Shown here: piece by piece, positions 7,974 through 16,328 of the stretch | How the letters are laid out: each line of letters starts with the position of its first letter | Position numbering within the stretch: position 1 is the stretch's first letter | Origin: JBFWNG01 sp050251195 | GTDB taxonomy: Bacteria; Bdellovibrionota_B; Oligoflexia; Oligoflexales; Oligoflexaceae | Reading direction: 5' to 3' | Assembly: GCA_050251195.1 (NCBI GenBank) | Contig: JBFWNG010000012.1 | Coordinates: forward strand, 70,444-134,443 | Length of the DNA: 64,000 bases | Translations under genes and position numbers: made by a program | Notes under the pieces: generated by a model | Databases searched by the model: none | Told to the model about the DNA's origin: nothing | What the model saw: the letters and a program-made list of their open reading frames with translations, nothing else

Positions 7974-9983
7974 ATGGTACCATTGTTTGATCTTGAAGAC
8001 GTCTTTCTCTCATACCGCGGTACAGCTCATGGCGAAAACGTGTTGCGTGGCGTTAACCTTAAGATTTTTCCTAAAGACTTTGTCGCTCTGAAGGGGCCTT
8101 CAGGTTCCGGCAAGTCATCGCTTTTATATATCTTAGGTCTGCTCCTGGCGCCGACCAAGGGGCAGATGCGGTTCAAGGGAGAAAGAATCGAAAAGTTAGC
8201 CGATACGAAGCTGGCGTTTATCCGCAACAGAAATATCGGCTTTGTCTTTCAACAGTTCCATCTCATTCCCAAAGCAACCGTCTTAGACAATATTCTTCTA
8301 CCATCGAAGTATCCGAGCGAATATCTTTCGGACCAAACCGCGGCAAGAACCAAGGCGTTGCAGCTCGCAAAGAGACTGGGTCTTGATCACGTGCTGAAGC
8401 ATAAGCCTAATCAACTCTCGGGCGGGCAGCAACAACGCGTTGCAATCGCCCGTGCCCTGATCAATGGTCCGGACATCATCCTCGCCGACGAACCGACGGG
8501 TAACTTAGATACCAAAAATACTGCGGAGATTCTCTCGATTTTTAAGGAGCTCCACGCCGAAGGCAAAACCATCATTATCATCACGCATGAAGACGAAGTA
8601 GCCGCTCAGTGTGAAAGTATTATCGAAATTCGTGACGGGTTAGTCCAAACTCCTGCCTCACCCGCGAGACCCAAAAGCGAAGAGGGAGGTATTGTCGCTC
8701 GACCCGAAAGACGCAATCCACTCGGATTGTGGCTGAGCCTTTTGCCCGACGCTGTCTCCAATCTGAAGCGAAACAAGTTCCGCTCCTTCCTCACCATGCT
8801 GGGAGTGGTTATTGGGATTGCTTCTGTTCTTTCGATGACGACATTGGGAGATTTTGCGAAGAAACGCATTCTCCAAGGTTACGAATTGATGGGGGTAAAT
8901 CGTCTGTCTATATGGGGGCATAAGAATTGGGATGCTAAGGCCATAGATGACGTGAAGGTGATCTTTCAAGGATTTGACGTGAAAAATGAACTCGTTCGTA
9001 TAGAGGAGTTATTTAACGATATTGAATTGATTTCGCCTGTACTGTTTTCAAATGAAAGAAATGCAGTTTTTTCAGGGGCGTTGATGGACAGCGTTGCCGT
9101 AATGGGAGTTGCGCCTACGTATTTCCATATAACCAACTGGCCAATGGACATAGGCACAAGCTTTACCAACTATCACGTCGATACACAAAGTCCGGTTTGC
9201 GTCATCGGACATGATATCGCGCAACAACTCTTCCGACAAGTTTCTCCGCTCGGTCAAGTAATCCAAATGGCTGACGACAATACGAGCTTCGGTTGTCGCA
9301 TTTTGGGAGTCTTGAGCCTTAAATCAAGCAGCTCGGAGGAAGACGAGCGGCTCAACAAACAAATATTCCTTCCGTATAGCTATCATAAGATAGTGGCGTC
9401 GAACTGGTGGGATAGTGGCATCAACAACATTCTTATCAAGGTAAAATCAGGTGCGGATGTAGAGAAAACCGGAAATCGAATCAAGGGCTTTTTCGAGCGC
9501 AAATACGGCAAAGGCGGGCATTTTCGGGTTGGTAGGGAAGATGTGATGATCTTCCAAGTCAAGCGCGCTCTCAATATTTTCTCCATACTTTTGGCGAGTA
9601 TCGCAGGTATTTCTCTTGTCGTCGGTGGAATCGGCATTGCCAATATGATGATGGTCGCGCTTGCCGAACGCTACAGAGAAATCGGCCTACGCAAGGCCCT
9701 AGGTGCGACCCATTCATCTCTGAAAAGGCAGTTCCTACTGGAAAGTATTATGCTCTGTTTTTTCGCGGGCGTCATAGGGATTATGTTCGGGTTCGGTATA
9801 TACGAAGGAATATTGTACGCCGCCTCCAAGTTCTTCGACAAACTTCAGTTTGAATGGATGTGGAATCCTGTTGCCGTCGTTATGGCTTTCGGATGTATTA
9901 TCGCTGTTGGAATCATCAGCGGATTGGCTCCTGCAATCAAAGCAGAAAAACTGCAGGTCATAGAAGCGTTGCGCAGCGAATGA
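7974..9983 (+). CDS. MacB-type ABC transporter (ATPase-permease fusion)
   Basis: A 669-aa product, close to MacB length. The N-terminal nucleotide-binding domain has Walker A GPSGSGKSS (about residue 40), signature LSGGQQQR (about 148), Walker B IILADEPTGNLD and the switch His in ITHED. After about residue 255 comes an FtsX/MacB permease: a first membrane helix (FRSFLTMLGVVIGIASVLSM), a large periplasmic domain (about 290-520), and three C-terminal helices (ISLVVGGIGIANMMMV; SIMLCFFAGVIGIMFGF; VVMAFGCIIAVGIISGLAP). It should drive extrusion of a periplasmic substrate (drug, peptide or lipopeptide) through the TolC-like duct. It starts 11 bp after the adaptor gene. Confidence 0.93.
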   Translation: MVPLFDLEDVFLSYRGTAHGENVLRGVNLKIFPKDFVALKGPSGSGKSSLLYILGLLLAPTKGQMRFKGERIEKLADTKLAFIRNRNIGFVFQQFHLIPKATVLDNILLPSKYPSEYLSDQTAARTKALQLAKRLGLDHVLKHKPNQLSGGQQQRVAIARALINGPDIILADEPTGNLDTKNTAEILSIFKELHAEGKTIIIITHEDEVAAQCESIIEIRDGLVQTPASPARPKSEEGGIVARPERRNPLGLWLSLLPDAVSNLKRNKFRSFLTMLGVVIGIASVLSMTTLGDFAKKRILQGYELMGVNRLSIWGHKNWDAKAIDDVKVIFQGFDVKNELVRIEELFNDIELISPVLFSNERNAVFSGALMDSVAVMGVAPTYFHITNWPMDIGTSFTNYHVDTQSPVCVIGHDIAQQLFRQVSPLGQVIQMADDNTSFGCRILGVLSLKSSSSEEDERLNKQIFLPYSYHKIVASNWWDSGINNILIKVKSGADVEKTGNRIKGFFERKYGKGGHFRVGREDVMIFQVKRALNIFSILLASIAGISLVVGGIGIANMMMVALAERYREIGLRKALGATHSSLKRQFLLESIMLCFFAGVIGIMFGFGIYEGILYAASKFFDKLQFEWMWNPVAVVMAFGCIIAVGIISGLAPAIKAEKLQVIEALRSE

Positions 9984-10036
9984 CGCTCGTGGCGGGTTAC
10001 TATGCTATGATAGTCCTAAGAATAAAAAGGTGATCT

Positions 10037-10927
10037 GTGATCTGGAGAACGATCTTACTCTTCTGTCTCGCAGCCCTTTCGGGATGCAAGTCGACGGACC
10101 AGACGTCAGCGGTCAAAGACGAAACGCCGCAAAACCCTTTACAGACAATTTCTGTGAACCATTCCGTAAGGGCAGGTGATACGCTGGAATACGAGATTGA
10201 TGCGACGCGAGAGATTGATCAAATTACTTGCGTCTATAACGGTAACTATTCGGTGTATGTGCGCAATCCCGATGGATCTATCCGACAGAATGACGAGGGA
10301 CGTCCGTATTATAAGGACGGCCTATATGTTCATGGTTTCGTTCGAACTCCTTCTGGGGAAGATGTAGAAGTAAGCGCGCCAAAGTTCATTGACTCGGTGG
10401 AAACCGACAATTGGCATGATCTCAGGGTGCCTAAAGGCAACAAACTCGTCCTTAAGATTCTCCATAGGGAAGAATTCGCTCAGGATCCTGAAGTCATCGC
10501 CGCGAATAGGACCGCCTCGTTCCGTAAGATTACTATCCGATACAAGGACGATTCAAACCACCAAAGTATCGATTTTATTTACAACCAGGATTACGACGAT
10601 GCGTTTTCAGCTGATGCTGTTCTTGTTCAACCCGGGAATCATCATACTGTAGAAGTGCCTGGCGATAAGAAGATCTACCGGATTGACGTGCGATGGGGTG
10701 ATGCAAAACCTCGAGCATCCGACGGTACCTATATAGCAGGACTTGCTTACGGCCGTTTGACCGTCGATGGAATGGGTTCGGAAGGTGACCGAAATGTAGC
10801 ATATATAGAAACGCAGACTTGGAGCGGATTAGATATTCCAACTAAGGGGGCGCCTCACAAAATCACTTTAGAGTTTAGCGGCGACCCGGCGCGTATACAT
10901 TGGATTAAGGTCTACTATCTTCCGTAA
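10037..10927 (+). CDS. Lipoprotein of unknown function after the efflux operon
   Basis: A 296-aa product from GTG 10037 (AAGG 6 nt upstream), with lipobox LSGC-KSTD. The mature part is rich in beta strands and Tyr/Asp (QITCVYNGNYSVYVRNPDG; FRKITIRYKDDSNHQ; IYRIDVRWGDAKPRASDG; IHWIKVYYLP), suggesting two or three related beta-sandwich units. I do not recognise the family. It lies 53 bp after the transporter and could be a late operon member or have its own promoter (TATGAT near 10009). Confidence 0.75.
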   Translation: MIWRTILLFCLAALSGCKSTDQTSAVKDETPQNPLQTISVNHSVRAGDTLEYEIDATREIDQITCVYNGNYSVYVRNPDGSIRQNDEGRPYYKDGLYVHGFVRTPSGEDVEVSAPKFIDSVETDNWHDLRVPKGNKLVLKILHREEFAQDPEVIAANRTASFRKITIRYKDDSNHQSIDFIYNQDYDDAFSADAVLVQPGNHHTVEVPGDKKIYRIDVRWGDAKPRASDGTYIAGLAYGRLTVDGMGSEGDRNVAYIETQTWSGLDIPTKGAPHKITLEFSGDPARIHWIKVYYLP

Positions 10928-10966
10928 AACATGGGATTTCGCAAAACCAAGGAGATGCTAAAAAAA

Positions 10967-10985
10967 TGGCCTGTTATTCAGGCCA
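10967..10985. terminator. Convergent terminator
   Basis: Stem TGGCCTG / CAGGCCA with a 5-nt loop, with AAAAAA on the left; GTTTTT follows 4 nt after the right arm. It sits between convergent genes and can serve both. Confidence 0.7.
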
Positions 10986-11012
10986 TTCGAGTTTTTAACC
11001 AAATTAACCGAA

Positions 11013-11672
11013 TCAATCACCTAAGTTCGCTTTACCCTCTATTTCGAGCACGAGTGCACCGTTGTTTGCAATTGTGATGAAGTAAGTTCGTTCGAGGATT
11101 CGTGCGTCACCGCCGGGGTCGCGAGATATATTCACAACATATTGGGTGTACCGATAGCTGGATTGCTCCTGGCGTCGAATCACTTCTCCTTCTTTCGTTT
11201 TTCCCTTTACGTTGCCGAAGTCGTATTCAAACAAATCATGGGCAAGGGTTTTCGCGACGGCATGGTGGGCTTCATCATCAACAGATTCTTCCTTTGCCAG
11301 ATCATAGTTTTCATGTTTAATCCATGTGACTTCGCCATCGTCCATCCTCACAACAACTTGGAGGCGTACATTCCACGATTCGCCGTCTTCATTTTGATCT
11401 TGAATATCCACCAAATAAACGGTTGCACCTACCGAGTTTCTTTTTGTGTAAATTTCCGCTGATGGCTCACTACCTTGAATGTCACCAGCATTGGTTTTAT
11501 AGAACATCAAAGCAGCTTCTACCGCTCTTTTGTCGTTAGTTTCCGATTGATGAGAATGATTGGACGAACTCGATGAATCGGAGGAGTTCATCATCTCCGA
11601 GCCGTCTGTGCGTTGTTTGCAAGATGTGCCAAGAAGACCTAAGAAGCAAAGTGACAAAACGAACTTCTTCAA
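11013..11672 (-). CDS. Lipoprotein of unknown function
   Basis: A 219-aa product from TTG 11672, with AGGAG 7 nt upstream. The lipobox is LGTSC-KQRT, followed by a Ser/His-rich linker (SSDSSSSSNHSHQ). The remaining domain is mixed alpha/beta (AVEAALMFYKTNAGDIQG; WNVRLQVVVRMDDGEVTWI; YVVNISRDPGG). The Lys-x-Arg after the Cys recurs in many lipoproteins here. Function unknown. Confidence 0.7.
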   Translation of the reverse strand: MKKFVLSLCFLGLLGTSCKQRTDGSEMMNSSDSSSSSNHSHQSETNDKRAVEAALMFYKTNAGDIQGSEPSAEIYTKRNSVGATVYLVDIQDQNEDGESWNVRLQVVVRMDDGEVTWIKHENYDLAKEESVDDEAHHAVAKTLAHDLFEYDFGNVKGKTKEGEVIRRQEQSSYRYTQYVVNISRDPGGDARILERTYFITIANNGALVLEIEGKANLGD

Positions 11673-11969
11673 GATAGAACTCCTATGATTGATGTTGAAT
11701 CCAGGGCGTCTCTAAGATCGAGACCCCATAGCGATGCAAAAAACACTATATTTTCGGAAAGATACGTATCTATTATTTTAGACGGTCATGAAGAGACTTG
11801 TCAAAGCCCGCTTCGAGAACGGAGTAACCCATTGGCTTCTTGGCGGATTTAGTCACTATTTTTCGAACGGCAAGAAGCGACGGTGGTGTCGTCTTGGAGA
11901 GCTTTAGCCTTGGGCTGGACACAGGGCCCAATTTCAGACAAACTAATTCTTCATCGAGGATATGTTTGT

Positions 11970-12950
11970 ATGAAATTTTTAATTTTGACAGCACCTTTAC
12001 TTTTTTGCGCAGCTTTAGGCTGCAGAGAAAGAATCAGCGTTACGTCAGTCGCAAGCACCCCAGCGGTTACCGCAGTATCGTATTATGAAAAGGCAAGTGA
12101 ATTACCGGATCTGAAATGCGATACAGGCGAAGAGATACATCCCTTTGCTCTTGGGGCGTCTTCACCCGTTCCGTCTTCGCAGGATTTGGGCTTCGCGACG
12201 CCTGTAACCGTAACTAGTCCAGACTCTCCTTTTGATCGCTATCTTCTACAGCTTTATGTCTGCGATACGGGTATCGGAAATCCTCGATTGTTTGGTATCA
12301 AGATGCTGCGACAATACTTCGGCATGGGAATGTATTACCTCATTATTCCAGGACTTGACGCTCAAATTAATGGCCTATCCGAAATGGTTTTCGGGGGCGA
12401 TATGGAGGCGTTTGAAGTCCTGGCACCCTTTAACGAGCAGGTTCTTCAAATAAAAGGCAAACAGGTTGGCGGGAGAGGGCTTTCGTACGTTGGACTGGGG
12501 CAGAGAGCAGAAGGCGGTATAGATCTTGGCGGTTGGATCACCGTTGGCGCGTGGGGTCTTAAGGATATTTTTGGAAAGGAACAAACCTGTGCACCGGGCT
12601 CGTTGGAAAAGACCAAAGAGTTCGATTTTTCTTCACATCGCTTTGCGATGACGGTGTCTTATTGCGAAACGCCGGCTTTACGGAGTCACGCAGTCGAAGT
12701 TAAGACGGTGGTTATTACTGACTTGAAGCTAGGTTCGGAAGAAGTGACACTCAAGAGCACCGATGGCGGCTTCGCGGAAAAAGTAAAATACACGATAACG
12801 CAGCACAATTGGAGCGATACCTTCACGATCTCTCTTCAGGATGTCCGATATGAATTTGCCGGTTCAGAACTGAGTGCGGTCTACCCTGACGGTAGCAGGT
12901 GGTCCGAGAACGTAGGCTGCCCTGGCGGCTTGGTGGCTTGCCCACTCTAA
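11970..12950 (+). CDS. Lipoprotein of unknown function
   Basis: A 326-aa product. ATG 11970 is chosen because GAGGA lies 9 nt upstream and it gives a clean signal (FLILTAPLLFCAALGC-RER); the frame is open upstream without a better start. The body has paired Cys (LKCDTGEEI, LYVCDTGIG, QTCAPGS, VSYCETP, VGCPGGLVACPL), suggesting disulfides, and Gly-rich strands (GGIDLGGWITVGAWGLKDI). No family recognised. It is convergent with the VOC gene. Confidence 0.72.
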   Translation: MKFLILTAPLLFCAALGCRERISVTSVASTPAVTAVSYYEKASELPDLKCDTGEEIHPFALGASSPVPSSQDLGFATPVTVTSPDSPFDRYLLQLYVCDTGIGNPRLFGIKMLRQYFGMGMYYLIIPGLDAQINGLSEMVFGGDMEAFEVLAPFNEQVLQIKGKQVGGRGLSYVGLGQRAEGGIDLGGWITVGAWGLKDIFGKEQTCAPGSLEKTKEFDFSSHRFAMTVSYCETPALRSHAVEVKTVVITDLKLGSEEVTLKSTDGGFAEKVKYTITQHNWSDTFTISLQDVRYEFAGSELSAVYPDGSRWSENVGCPGGLVACPL

Positions 12951-12963
12951 CCTACAAGGGTCG

Positions 12964-13332
12964 TCAGTTTTTCCGCGGTTCTTCAAGGGCAATTACATTA
13001 CCTTCAGGATCAATGAGTTCAGCGACTTTGCCAAATCCAAATACTTGCACATCAGAGACTTTGACACCTTTGGCGACGAGCTGCTCCCTTGTCGCTCCAA
13101 TGTCTTTGACATTAAAACCAATCAGAAGGTGTTTTCGGGGAGACGTACTTTGCTCTAGCTTTGCCGGTCTCAGCGTTACGGCCAAACCATTCGCATTAAA
13201 CGAAGCGCAACTAGCTCCACATTGGTCAACATTGAGACCGAGCTTGTCGCGATAAAAATCCTGCATCAATGGAAAGTCATTGCAAAAGAGTAGAATTCCT
13301 CCAAATTCTGAATCTGATAAGGGCCCAGCCAT
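12964..13332 (-). CDS. VOC (glyoxalase/bleomycin-resistance) superfamily protein
   Basis: A 122-aa, single-module VOC protein. It opens with GGILLFCNDFPLMQDFYRDK, the strand-helix typical of the fold, and ends with VAELIDPEGNVIALEEP, the conserved DPxGN near the C-terminal metal ligand (E in IALEEP). The middle strand is HLLIGFNVKDIGATREQL. Members bind a metal and act as dioxygenases, lyases or drug-binding proteins; the substrate cannot be told. GAGG precedes the start. Confidence 0.85.
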   Translation of the reverse strand: MAGPLSDSEFGGILLFCNDFPLMQDFYRDKLGLNVDQCGASCASFNANGLAVTLRPAKLEQSTSPRKHLLIGFNVKDIGATREQLVAKGVKVSDVQVFGFGKVAELIDPEGNVIALEEPRKN

Positions 13333-13488
13333 CGAGAACCTCCATTCTAGGGGAAAGTTGATTCAAAATATTACATTTATTTGAAGGAAAAACAATTATT
13401 TCAGATGCCTCAAGCATGCCAACGATAATTTTGAGTAGTGCTTTGAGAGATCAGCATCGGAACTCGTTGAAAGTTCGGAAAGGTTCTA

Positions 13489-13512
13489 GATAGTAGAGAC
13501 GTCTCTACTATC
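13489..13512. promoter_or_regulatory. 24-bp perfect palindrome, candidate operator
   Basis: GATAGTAGAGAC followed directly by its exact reverse complement GTCTCTACTATC, with no spacer. It lies about 95 bp upstream of the lipoprotein start at 13607. A spacer-free 24-bp dyad suits a dimeric regulator's binding site. Confidence 0.5.
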
Positions 13513-13606
13513 ATCGCTCTTGCTAGGGGGCTTTCTCGAAAAAATGCTATAGTGATAATATCATCTTAATCTGAATCAGAAACCCAAAGTGAGGAAAGGT
13601 TTTCAT

Positions 13607-14224
13607 ATGAAGAAGGTCATAAGCACTGTTGTTACAGTAGTAGCTCTCATTGCCGTTGTATTCGCTTGCAAGAAGAGAGCCTCAGATTTGGCTAACGCAC
13701 AAGATCATAACTCTCACGACGTCGAGTTGATTTTGCAGGGAGAACACTATACTTGTTCCAAAGATGGAGATCATGGAAGTTCTGTAAATAACGTCGTCGT
13801 AAATTATTTCGATGAAGGCAATTGTACAGGCGGTTTGATGATGACAAGCGGGCACGAAGGCAAGAATCTAGCAAATTACTGCACTCTAAAAGGAAGCCAA
13901 GTCGAATCCTACATTGAATCAATTAAAATTGGAGCTGAATGCATAAAGACTCTCAACATGAAAGGGGTTACTGCTTGTAAGGCGTTAGCCGTGGAGGAAG
14001 ACTCTTCGGACAAGAGTCAAATCAGGGCATACGATGATAGCAGTTGCAAGACTCTGCTCGGAATCCTTGGTGAAAAGGGCGAATTAACCATCGAGGAGTA
14101 TTGTGCGGCAAAGGCAGTAGACACTTCAGGCGCCCTTGTAGAATCATTTAAAACGAATAACGGCCAATGCGAATCAGTTACTGCGATGTCACTTGCAAAT
14201 TTTTGTAAGCAATTTGCTATTTAG
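13607..14224 (+). CDS. Small Cys-rich lipoprotein, CKxR..NAQ group
   Basis: A 205-aa product. ATG 13607 is chosen over 13589 because GAGGAAAGG precedes it and the signal starts there (MKKVISTVVTVVALIAVVFAC-KKR). The start of the mature part, CKKRASDLANAQ, resembles the products of 31444, 48991 and 36876. The rest has two similar units, each with Cys pairs: YTCSKDGDHGS with NCTGGLMM and ANYCTL, then TACKALAV with SSCKTLLG and EEYCAAK. This looks like an internal duplication. Function unknown. Confidence 0.75.
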   Translation: MKKVISTVVTVVALIAVVFACKKRASDLANAQDHNSHDVELILQGEHYTCSKDGDHGSSVNNVVVNYFDEGNCTGGLMMTSGHEGKNLANYCTLKGSQVESYIESIKIGAECIKTLNMKGVTACKALAVEEDSSDKSQIRAYDDSSCKTLLGILGEKGELTIEEYCAAKAVDTSGALVESFKTNNGQCESVTAMSLANFCKQFAI

Positions 14225-14242
14225 ATTGCAACTGAACCAATA

Positions 14243-14280
14243 AAACAAAAGGGCTAGATGTTTTCTCTAGCCCTTTGTTT
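14243..14280 (+). terminator. Rho-independent terminator (GGGCTAGA family)
   Basis: Stem GGGCTAGA / TCTAGCCC, extended by A-rich and T-rich flanks that also pair (AAACAAA / TTTGTTT). It lies just after the lipoprotein stop at 14224. The same stem recurs near 16174 and 48559. Confidence 0.85.
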
Positions 14281-14472
14281 CTTGGGATCTCGTATTTTTT
14301 TAATACTCTCTTGGCGTCGTTACTTTAGGCTGCCAATTAGATCAATAGCTTTTTCAGACTGTTCGTAGTTGGGGCGCGACGACTTTTAAGGGTCGGTGCG
14401 AGCTATAATCATACAATTCTTTGTTAACAAGGTCATGTAATCATTGATTCATATAATTTTTATTAAAAATAT

Positions 14473-14500
14473 TTGACTTTTTAATAAATTTGTATATCAT
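14473..14500 (+). promoter_or_regulatory. Predicted sigma-70 promoter for the hydroxylase gene
   Basis: TTGACT (14473-14478), a 16-nt AT-rich spacer, then TATCAT (14495-14500). Transcription would begin about 14507, only a few bases before ATG 14510, so the mRNA may be leaderless. Confidence 0.5.
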
Positions 14501-14509
14501 CACGTCCCT

Positions 14510-15217
14510 ATGTTGCACAATTTTTCATCAGAAATATGGCGGATGCTATACCTTTACCAGTCTGTTGCCCTAGAAGATCTGGCTTCGTCAGAGTTCTGGG
14601 ATGGGGTAAAGAAGCTTGGTTTGAGCGCAGACCACATTCCGTCTTTAGAGTCTCTTAACAAGCAATTCGAAAGGTTGACGGGTTGGAAACTGATCTCTCA
14701 GGAGCAATGCTCCTCGCTCGATGACTTTTATGCACAGGTTGCTCAAAAGAGATTTCCCATCATCAGGAAGCTTCGCCCCCACGATCAGATTTTTTGGGCC
14801 AAGGACGCTGACTTTTGGCACGACGTTTTTGGTCACGTGGGTCTTCTGGTTAATGGGGAAATAAGCGAAATGTACCTGGACCTAGCCCAAATGTACGTTG
14901 AGGCCGAATCGAGATTAAAGCCCTTTATAGATAGAGTGTTTTGGTTTTCGGCGGAATTCGGCTTTATCAGACAAAAAGGTGAAGACCGAATATATGGTGC
15001 CGGTCTCTTGCCTTCACCTACTGCAATATATTTCATAAGACAAAGACAATATGAAAAACTGCCATTTTCAATTCCATTGGTGTTGGATACGAGTTACGAC
15101 CCTGATGCTATCCAAACCAAGTTTTTTGTAATTGATTCATACCGCCAAGTTGCCAAAGAATTGAGCCAATGGTTGGAGGCCCAGGGTGTTACAACTCACC
15201 TCAGCCAGAGACATTGA
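14510..15217 (+). CDS. Phenylalanine-4-hydroxylase-like aromatic amino acid hydroxylase
   Basis: A 235-aa product of the pterin-dependent hydroxylase family; bacterial members are about 260-300 aa, so this is compact. The iron site is visible: His104 and His109 in FWHDVFGHVGLL and Glu149 in WFSAEFGFI. Other hallmarks are TGWKL, RPHDQIFWAKDADF and YGAGLLPSP. Known members oxidise phenylalanine to tyrosine using tetrahydropterin, Fe(II) and O2. Two family positions differ (AKDADFWH where PDxxH is usual). No Shine-Dalgarno is seen; a promoter sits almost on the start. No pterin dehydratase gene is nearby. The 3' end overlaps the acetyltransferase gene by 32 nt. Confidence 0.88.
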   Translation: MLHNFSSEIWRMLYLYQSVALEDLASSEFWDGVKKLGLSADHIPSLESLNKQFERLTGWKLISQEQCSSLDDFYAQVAQKRFPIIRKLRPHDQIFWAKDADFWHDVFGHVGLLVNGEISEMYLDLAQMYVEAESRLKPFIDRVFWFSAEFGFIRQKGEDRIYGAGLLPSPTAIYFIRQRQYEKLPFSIPLVLDTSYDPDAIQTKFFVIDSYRQVAKELSQWLEAQGVTTHLSQRH

Positions 15218-15695
15218 GGCAAATTCCTTGATGGCAATGATGGCCGAGATATATCGTGCCGCTCCCTTCTTTTGTCAATCCTTGGAGGAAAGATATCCCA
15301 CTTTGGAAGCGCTTCGGGATTCCGTGCATCACATTACGAATCGCCCTGGCGGACGTTTTGACGTCGGCGTTCTGGACCAACGCCTTGTTGGCTTTGTGCA
15401 GGTTGAGCCGGTCGCGCCAAGCCGTTTGGCGCATACCGCATGGGTAACCTTCGGCGTACTACCAAGTGTTCAAGGTAAAGGTATAGCACGGGCGATGTAC
15501 CGAGAAGTCGAAAAGTTGGTTGCTAGTCACGGCATTATCGAGATTCTCTACCTCATGACACGCGCTGACAACTCCAAAGCTTTACTCTTTAACCAAAACA
15601 TTGGATTCGAACAGGTCGCCCTGTTGGAGCGGGATACCAAAATCAACGATACTTATTACGATGGTGTCATGATGCGAAAATTTTTGCGACACTGA
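15186..15695 (+). CDS. GNAT-family N-acetyltransferase
   Basis: A 169-aa product with the acetyl-CoA site of GNAT enzymes: VTFGVLPSVQGKGIARAMY (motif A, Q/GxGxA) followed by REVEKLVASHG, and NSKALLFNQNIGFEQVALL for motif B. The start is GTG 15186, inside the hydroxylase gene; a later in-frame ATG near 15231 would give a shorter form. The overlap suggests translational coupling with the hydroxylase. The acceptor is unknown; an amine or amino acid is usual. Confidence 0.85.
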   Translation: MLQLTSARDIEANSLMAMMAEIYRAAPFFCQSLEERYPTLEALRDSVHHITNRPGGRFDVGVLDQRLVGFVQVEPVAPSRLAHTAWVTFGVLPSVQGKGIARAMYREVEKLVASHGIIEILYLMTRADNSKALLFNQNIGFEQVALLERDTKINDTYYDGVMMRKFLRH

Positions 15696-15763
15696 GCATA
15701 TACCTCCCTTGACAAGTAGGATGCCAAAAGTTAAAGCAACACCCACCTAGAAGAGGAGAATCT

Positions 15764-16084
15764 ATGTTTAAAACCTTAAGTGTCATCATCGGAATCCTTG
15801 GCCTAACCCACACTCTCAATGCCGAGCCCGCACCAAAAGCGATGAATATCGGGACGGCTGCCCTTCTTGCAGAAGCAGTTAAAACCTACGAACTTCCTGT
15901 CGTAAACGTTAATTTTCAATATACCCAACTGGACCGTCTGGAGAATGGCGGGTTCGTCATCAACGCGGTAGCGAATTTGGACGGCGTGGTTGCCTGTAAG
16001 GGCACAGTTATTTTGAATCAAGAGCTTGAAGTCGTTTCTATCGAAAAGGTCTTCCATAGTGGATGGTGCGCGCACATTCCGTAA
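15764..16084 (+). CDS. Small exported protein of unknown function
   Basis: A 106-aa protein with a signal peptide cleaved near LNA-EPA, preceded by GAGGAG. The mature part is about 88 residues, beta-rich (VVNVNFQYTQLDRLENGGF; GVVACKGTVILNQELEVV) with two Cys (ACKG, GWCAH) that may pair. No family recognised. Confidence 0.65.
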   Translation: MFKTLSVIIGILGLTHTLNAEPAPKAMNIGTAALLAEAVKTYELPVVNVNFQYTQLDRLENGGFVINAVANLDGVVACKGTVILNQELEVVSIEKVFHSGWCAHIP

Positions 16085-16133
16085 CGCTGCAACCTGCCTG
16101 ATTGACCGGGGCGTTTAGAAGACAAATAATTTT

Positions 16134-16197
16134 GGTAGCTGTTAAGCTACCGGAAAACCGCAAAAAGCCGCGAGGGCTAGGGATTTTTCTCTAGCCC
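16134..16197 (+). terminator. Two stem-loops, second of the GGGCTAG family
   Basis: GGTAGCT-GTTA-AGCTACC (16134-16151), then GGGCTAG / CTAGCCC (16174-16197) with a T-rich loop. They follow the small exported protein gene and likely end its transcript. Confidence 0.7.
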
Positions 16198-16328
16198 ATT
16201 GATTTTATTGACATCATCCGCCCGCCAAAGAGGATCCCCAGTCACAAGAGGCGATGAATATAGCGCTTCAAAAGCATTAAGTTTCTCAGAGTTTTTCCGA
16301 TAGTTTTGTATCCGATGGAGAGGCTTTT

